A stretch of DNA of 64,000 bases. It comes from Strongylocentrotus droebachiensis (Eukaryota > Echinodermata > Echinoidea > Camarodonta > Strongylocentrotidae). The DNA lies in assembly GCA_035222895.1 (NCBI GenBank), contig JAVYIG010002105.1, positions 207,454 to 271,453 on the forward strand, given 5' to 3'. The position numbers and the translations under genes are program-made. Below, one piece after another: positions 58,476 through 64,000 of the stretch. Each line of letters opens with the position of its first letter. The first letter of the stretch is position 1. Under the pieces are notes generated by a model. It made no database searches. It was not told the origin of the DNA and saw only the letters and a list, made by a program, of their open reading frames with translations.

Positions 58476-58990
58476 CTCCTCCTCCTCCTCCTCCTCCCTC
58501 TATCCCTCCTATACACCCACTCCCTCCTCCCTCTTTTGGCTTTTCTCCTCACATTTTCACATTCTCTCCCTCTCCCCTCCTCATCTCTGACCCCCCCCCC
58601 CCCTCCTTTATTTTATCGCCTTACATGTGGTGACATTAACACCTTGCACATTCTGTGTCAGGTTTTAATGGTGTCGATTTATGATGATTAATGCTAGAGC
58701 TATATCAGTTTCACTGCCCTTTCTCCATATCGGACCCCCCCCCCCCTCCTCTCTCTCTCTCTCTCTCTCCCTCTGACTCCCATTCCCCTAACTGTCCTTT
58801 ACCTCCCTCATCTCAGCCCTCCCCTCCTCCCACCCCAACTCCCTTCTCTATCTCTCTCTCTCTCTTCCCTCACGCTTAATAACTATCCTCGCTTACCTCT
58901 CCCATCGAATTTCCCTTCTCCCCCCCCCCCCGCTCTCTCCCCTCTCTCTCTCTCTCTTCCTCTCTCTCTCTCTCTCTCTTCTCTTTTCTC
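58439..58990. repeat. clustered CT, CTC and poly-C microsatellites
   Basis: (CT)n then (CTC)n at 58439-58500. Further CT blocks, each preceded by a C run, are spaced over 550 bp. The + strand is strongly pyrimidine-biased throughout. Confidence 0.9.
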
Positions 58991-59164
58991 TCGTCGCCTT
59001 GGTGTCGATTTATAATGATAGATGAGCTGTATAGATCAGTCATGTCGATTTGTAAATTAATCTACCTCTCCTTGCAACTCAAGGTCGAATTCTGCGCCAG
59101 TTTCTTCGTTAAAGGTATAGTCGACCTTTTTGTATAAAAGCCTTGCGTGGTCAGTTTGATATCA

Positions 59165-59345
59165 TCATATTTCGTGGTATTGTGGTTCATTCACTTTACT
59201 CTCAAAACAAGCCGGGATTGAGGGTTCGAATCCCAGCCCGGCCTGTAAAAAAAATGTCCTTTGGTAAAACATTAATCCACATTTGCCACCCTCCACCCAG
59301 GTGTAAATGGCTACCTGGAAGTTGCTCGGGTAAAAATGAACATCA
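59165..59345 (+). repeat. tRNA-derived SINE
   Basis: B-box GGGTTCGAATCCC (59222-59234) with a weak A-box (TGTGGTTCATTC). The tail GTCCTTTGGTAAAACATTAA, CCACCCAGGTGTAAATGG is the best match to the 55-kb copy. GCCGGGATT / AATCCCAGCCCGGC pairing is retained in the T-arm and acceptor region. Confidence 0.83.
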
Positions 59346-59349
59346 TTCA

Positions 59350-61050
59350 GAAAAAATATTGTTTTGCTGTAAACACTGATTTTTTTTGGTCAATCCGTTC
59401 TGTATAATGTAAGTATGTATGTTGTGTTCATATTCTATGTATAAACATGTCATTTTTTAAAATATTTGTATTGCAAAATCATGAGCAATACCTAATAATG
59501 ATGTTCTTTGAAAGAAAAAAAGCCAATCGCAGGGCCCGAATGTAGAGCGGTTTTGACACCGATGTGGCTACCCTGGGTAATTAACTTAAAATTTTCATCA
59601 AGCATTATACAGTTTTAAATGTTAAGTACAATCTGTAAGACATAAAAGCTATTAATACTAAAACTATCATCATAAATATTAAAGATGATAAAAGACGTTA
59701 ACGGGCGATGAAGTTGCAGATGAGGTATTTGTGAGAGATAATACATTTCGAGAACATGCAGGTATTATGATGAGAGTGAGATTGATTGAAAGTGGGTGCC
59801 TATAGGGAACTCACACAGTGATGTTGACTGTTTTGAAATCAGATGTAATATTTGATTGAACTAGTGTATGTATTCTTCCTGCTCAATAAAGTTGTCTATT
59901 TCAGTGCAACAAATGAAAGGGACAGTTTTATCTCGACCGAATGTTGCCTTTGTCTTTTAACTCCAAGGATTTTTCCAGGGTCTATTATGACTTGTGTTTA
60001 CAGATTTACATTTATTTTCGCAGTTGGATGTCTGGCCAAGTAATGTATTTGTTATATTTGCTCCAAATTGTTGTACCAAGACTGAAACTACATCAGGAAA
60101 CTTATTCATACCTTGCTTATGAAATGATAACTGTTGATATGCATGGTTTAAATAATAACAGCTGTTTTGATACAAATATAGTCTGATGGTGACAAGCAGA
60201 CCTTCACACCTCCCTCTTCTTCTTCACTTCTTGATAGATTTTTTTACATTTTTTAATATCATTTTATATATGAATAACGGTTAATGGTATTTGTTTAGTG
60301 CCCGGCGGCTTCTTTTGAGATAGAAGTTAAATATTTCCGTGTCTGCATTCATTACATCTGCTTTTGATATCCATGAAGTGCCCCCACATATCTAAAATCG
60401 GATTGGGGGCCTTAATTTTTAGCTTGGATGAATAGAATGCAGCAGTATCCCCCCCACCCGCAAAAAATGGGTATTATAGTATTAACCGATTTTCGAGGCA
60501 CACCTGGTGAATGTGAACCTGTTATTATTTTTCATATTGTCGGCATATACATTTTCATTAGTTTTGTCAAAAAACGAAAGGTGCAGATTTCTGCACTTTT
60601 GACTAGGCCGCCCGCTTCCCCCATAACATAAACCAGTTAGCTAGGCCAGTGGGACCTTGCTTCAAGTGTTCAATCATGCTTCGCCAATGTTTACCTAGAC
60701 AGTCTAGACTTATTACGTAATCATCCACTATCCATGTTTCCCTAAACCGATACGTAATTTCTTCATCTTCACTTTTAAGTAAACAGAGTTTAGCAACCCA
60801 TTAAAGTTCGAAACTACATAGCCCCTCTTTGCTTATCCCTATGACAAATTTCTTACGTTATACGAATGTGATATCTACAGGTCATACACAAATGATAATT
60901 TCTCCTAAATTTTTGCGATTTTGTTTTAATCACAAATTAAATGGCGCGACGCATGAACACAATCATGTTCTAACTTGTTTCCATATCTTTATTATCCGTG
61001 AACCTATAATAAAGCAAAATTATGAGCGTTCGATCATGCTTTATAATGAC
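59350..61050. other. intergenic DNA, no gene recognised
   Basis: AT-rich, with few simple repeats and no recognised coding segment or element end. Confidence 0.55.
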
Positions 61051-61055
61051 TCAAC

Positions 61056-61240
61056 CAGTGGCGGATCCAGGGGGGGGGCCCGGGCCCCCCCCCCCCCCCC
61101 CCTTGAGAAAAAAATCATGTAAAATCACGCGATTTTTACCTTTTTGGGGGGTTGGGCCCCCCCCCCCCCCCTGGCGCTCAAGGGGGGGGGGTGCAAATTT
61201 TAAAATTTACGAGGACCAAAAAAAAAAAAATGTGCTCACT

Positions 61241-61273
<33 letters not shown>

Positions 61274-61349
61274 ACTGAGCGACTTTTCGGCTGGCTGAGT
61301 CGTTGCGATTTTTTTTTGGACTCCAAAAAAAAAAAAAAAGTGTCCGCTT

Positions 61350-61398
<49 letters not shown>

Positions 61399-61425
61399 AC
61401 TGAGCGACTTTTCGGCCGGGTTTGT
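61056..61425. mobile_element. hAT-like end followed by duplicated extreme poly-C modules
   Basis: Starts CAGTGGCGGATCCAGGGG and later has CTGGCGCTCAAGG, the inverse of the core of the element at 36847, so it is the same family. No matching right end follows. Instead a module (A-run, TG/GT...C(T/G)CACTAC or GCTTAC, poly-C, ACTGAGCGACTTTTCGGC) occurs twice, at about 61216-61325 and 61325-61425. The C runs are about 32 (61242-61273) and 48 (61351-61398) bases. Confidence 0.7.
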
Positions 61426-61498
61426 TCATTGTTATAAAAATATCGATACAAATCCAGAATTATTTGAATTTTTAATTTTGTTCAGGGATCAGAGATGT

Positions 61499-61735
61499 AA
61501 TGGCGCAGCTACCGGGGTACGAGCAATTTTCAATGAAATTATTCATTTGTAACCTGGTTTTGAATAGTCTTTTGTATGTACTTTTATATTGTGTTGACAA
61601 TAAGCTAAAATCGTGGATTTCAATAATCAGTAAATTTGATTTCATTTCATTTCATTTCCATCTTTTAAACCCCCCCCCCCCCCCCTTCTCCACGACACCA
61701 GTGCTCTCCCAATGGCTCAATTCACGCTCCGTCAG
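61499..61735. mobile_element. element with GGCGCAGC-type ends (relative of 25585)
   Basis: The left end TAATGGCGCAGCTACCGG and right end ATGGCTCAATTCACGCTCCG parallel the two ends of the element at 25585-25869 (ATGGCGTAGCTACC and ATGGCTAAGCTCACGCTACG). A C15 run precedes the right end in both. Target duplications are not evident. Confidence 0.55.
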
Positions 61736-61739
61736 CGGT

Positions 61740-62745
61740 CCCTCATTCACGATACACTCTCAATAGTCCAACACATCGAAAGGTCGTGGTATCTGTGCCA
61801 AAAATACCCCTGTATTTGTTTGTCTGGGTTCTTCCGTTTGCGCCTTTGGACCCAATAAGCCAATTGCCAATATACTGGAGTTGACATAGAGGCCAACCAT
61901 CGCGTGATATAAAAGTGATTTCTAGGATTCTGAAGAACAACTTTGAATTTAATACACGGCCATGATTTTGCCGAGGGTTGGGGGGGGGGCGTCTCTCTCC
62001 CAAATAACGATTCGAATGTCCAGATATTTGGATCGAGTAAAAGTTTGGACAGTAAGTTTATCATTATTGTCAATATAATTTCGTCACAAAGTTCACTATG
62101 TTTTTAATATGAGATCAACAAAAATCCCCTCGCTGTCCGGATAATGAAGTGTGGGGTCGTGATTGCCTAAATAAGACGTGGTTGTTGTCCGAATATCCGT
62201 AAATTAAACTTCCCAGGGACTGAAATTTTTACCCCGGCTTTAGTCTAGCTGCAATTGCGGCGCTCTAGCATTTCAAGGAATTAATGTACCCATTTACGTC
62301 ACCTGGGTTGAGTGTGGCAAATGTAGATTAATGTTGCCAAAGGACATTAGTGCCGCGGTGGGATTCGATAAGTACGATGGAGCAGCACCGTTCAAAGCCA
62401 GCAACAAAGGTGAAGGTGAATTGACAGCCAGTATATTAGATGTGTTAGAAGAGGTGTATTGTTTATACGAAGATAACATACAAATCGAGACCTGGCCAAG
62501 TTGGTGGTATTTTCAAGTGTCTCAGATAACGATCCCTGTCGGAGACGCAACGGGAGCTTTTTGAAGAGATAGAGGGGATGAGCATGTCGGACTGAGTTTG
62601 TCGAAAAGGATCCCATGCTGTTAGAAATCTGTGTTAGGTGAAAATCGTGAATAAGAACAAAAGAATCTAACATATCAAAGAGAGGGCTCTTGGTATTTCT
62701 TAATTACAGACAATAATGTTCTTTTTAGGTCCTTTCCTAGAATTA
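61740..62745. other. intergenic DNA with SINE tail fragment
   Basis: A SINE fragment lies at 62298-62370. The 77-codon frame through 62331-62564 starts inside the SINE and has no recognisable domain. The rest shows nothing further. Confidence 0.5.
62298..62370 (-). repeat. SINE tail fragment
   Basis: CACCTGGGTTGAGTGTGGC, ATGTAGATTAATGTTGCC and AAAGGACATTAGTGCCGCGG match the tail and head junction of the tRNA-SINE family on the minus strand. The sequence breaks off at the B-box (GGGATTCGA), so the head is missing. Confidence 0.72.
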
Positions 62746-62748
62746 CCA

Positions 62749-62812
62749 CCCCTCCCCCTCTCTCTCCCTCTCGCTCTCTCTCTCCTCTCTCCCCTATCTC
62801 CTTCTCTCTGGT
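62749..62812. repeat. CT microsatellite
   Basis: Interrupted (CT)n with CCC blocks. Open frames crossing it are artefacts. Confidence 0.85.
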
Positions 62813-62814
62813 GC

Positions 62815-63310
62815 TCCCCCTTCCCCACTCCTACCAAAAAAAAAAATGCAAAGACTAAAATGAAACAATTCCTTGAATTGATTCTTAGAAACACTGCAAA
62901 AGCTTTGCAAATGCATCAAACTATCAAGTTCGGATACATCAAATACAATACCTGTAGGCGTATTATTCGCGTTTTACCACAAACCATGTCCATGTGCCCC
63001 TTTCCCCATAAAAAAGTGATGACCACCCCCCCCCCCCCCCTCCCGGAACGCCCCCATGAAAAATCCTGGCTACGCACTGCCTGCACCCTTGTACCTCATA
63101 CAATGCAAACAATGTTACGATGAGTCAGAAGATTTACGTCTAATCGGTTGGACAATGGATGTAGCTACGGAGCGATAAGGTGTGAAGATGGAAGAAGCCT
63201 TTTGGACCCCTTGTAGGATGATGTTTGCTCTTAGGGTATTGAGATAGTTCAGTGTCTACATGGAATGTGTTTGTCGACCCCAGATGGCCGTTGGCCAGGA
63301 GCGGCAGGAG
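62815..63310. other. intergenic DNA with hAT-like right end
   Basis: A C16 run near 63028 is followed by CCTGGCTACGCACTGCCTG at 63065-63083, a hAT-type right end without a visible partner. No gene was recognised. Confidence 0.5.
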
Positions 63311-63311
63311 A

Positions 63312-63349
63312 GAGGGAGAGAGAGAGAGAGGGAAAGAGAGAAAGAGAGA

Positions 63350-63428
<79 letters not shown>
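63312..63428. repeat. GA microsatellite
   Basis: (GA)n with GGAA interruptions over about 117 bp. The Arg/Glu- and Ser/Leu-rich frames on both strands are artefacts. Confidence 0.95.
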
Positions 63429-63429
<1 letters not shown>

Positions 63430-64000
63430 AGCGGACCAGCATTATTAACGTAGATGGCGATTTTACTGAGGTGGGGATAGAGTAAATAAAAGAGGAGAGA
63501 GACACACAACGAAAAAAACAAATTGAGAGAAGAAGAAAGAGGGAAAATATATAAAGACAGGAAAACAGAGCTCATAACAAAAGAGATTATTTACAGACAG
63601 AAAAATTCAGGGAAAGAGAAAGGGAAAAGGTGAGGATGATCAACTTGTTATCTTTCGTAGATGAGAACATACCAGAATGCCGAATTCCGAAAGGAGTCTC
63701 CAAGCAAAATAGCATACAAAAGGAATAACAATCATGGTTATAAACATAAATACTACGGCTGCATATAAATATAACCTGTTCGTGAATACTAATAGAGCTG
63801 ACCAAATACAAAGGGGTAAGCATCTTCTGCGCCCCCACCCCCATTAGTCTGGATAGGAAATGAAATATAAAATGCGAAGATGAAGGACAACATGATATCA
63901 ATCCTGATTAAAATTAATGGCCATATCACAAGACATTTAAAGCCATGCATTATTAATTCCTAGTTTCTCCTCACTTTTCTTCCTTCCTGTTAGGGCACAC
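63430..64000. other. intergenic DNA, no gene recognised
   Basis: AT-rich sequence with GA-rich remnants to about 63545. Nothing else is recognisable. Confidence 0.5.

Larger units (their letters stand above)
55570..59160. other. intergenic DNA with many CT and poly-C tracts
   Basis: C tracts near 56982, 57938, 58594, 58735 and 58921; (CT)n/(CA)n at 57187-57322; (CT)n(CTC)n at 58439-58500; and (CT)n around 58748-58770 and 58937-58990. No gene or RNA was recognised. Confidence 0.65.

Noticed and set aside
61022-61552. 176-codon proline/glycine-rich frame
   Set aside because: Produced by poly-C runs within a hAT-like element; no protein signal.
62331-62564. 77-codon + strand frame as a small gene
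   Set aside because: Starts within a SINE tail fragment; no similarity to a known family and no splice evidence.
63140-63575. Long Ser/Leu and Arg/Glu frames
   Set aside because: (GA)n microsatellite artefact.

Overview
This window is non-coding-rich animal DNA, with an AT-rich background, short spliced exons, tRNA-derived SINEs, a CR1/L2-type LINE end, many hAT-like and TTA-target foldback elements, and dozens of long C/G homopolymers. The two genes I recognise (GINS4/SLD5 and a PPP1R3-type glycogen-targeting subunit) are animal orthologues. The repeat style suggests a marine invertebrate deuterostome such as a sea urchin or other echinoderm. That placement is inference, not a match I could run.

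Layout. 0-2.75 kb: the last five exons of GINS4 on the + strand, with a SINE and a small hairpin in its introns. 2.75-9.7 kb: probable 3' UTR, then intergenic DNA. 10.465-11.53 kb: an intronless coding exon for PPP1R3 (RVxF motif plus CBM21 domain), with a probable 5'-UTR intron upstream and a long AT-rich 3' region. 15.85-19.63 kb: a cluster of inverted-repeat DNA elements, including a 136-bp element with 9-bp target duplications, a 493-bp foldback, and a 2.6-kb TTA-flanked element that holds a further foldback and a perfect 41-bp hairpin. 21.83-24.13 kb: a short, non-autonomous LTR retroelement whose two 435-bp LTRs look identical. 25.6-28.4 kb: hAT-like elements, one nested in another and carrying a broken C2H2 zinc-finger fragment.

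30.85-33.31 kb: an unrecognised host gene on the - strand. It has an open 332-codon frame followed by a decaying array of about nine ~200-240-bp coding repeats, and an NRF1-type/CRE-type promoter upstream. 36.4-37.1 kb: two hAT-like elements, one with a perfect 8-bp duplication. 39.0-41.45 kb: a tandem repeat, a 5'-truncated LINE, and a three-level nest of DNA elements. 43-44.4 kb: tandem repeats and GATA/GACA microsatellite. 48-52.3 kb: Tc1/mariner-like ends, a 400-bp palindrome with a CRE octamer near each tip, a GACAGA-type minisatellite and a 210-bp tandem duplication. 55-64 kb: two SINEs, a third copy of a 190-bp dispersed repeat, CT/GA microsatellites and extreme poly-C tracts.

The genes do not form an operon or pathway. 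They are independent host loci (replication, glycogen metabolism, unknown) separated by transposable-element-rich DNA. The most unusual material is the layered inverted-repeat elements at 15.8-19.6 and 40.2-41.5 kb and the self-decaying repeat gene at 31-33 kb.
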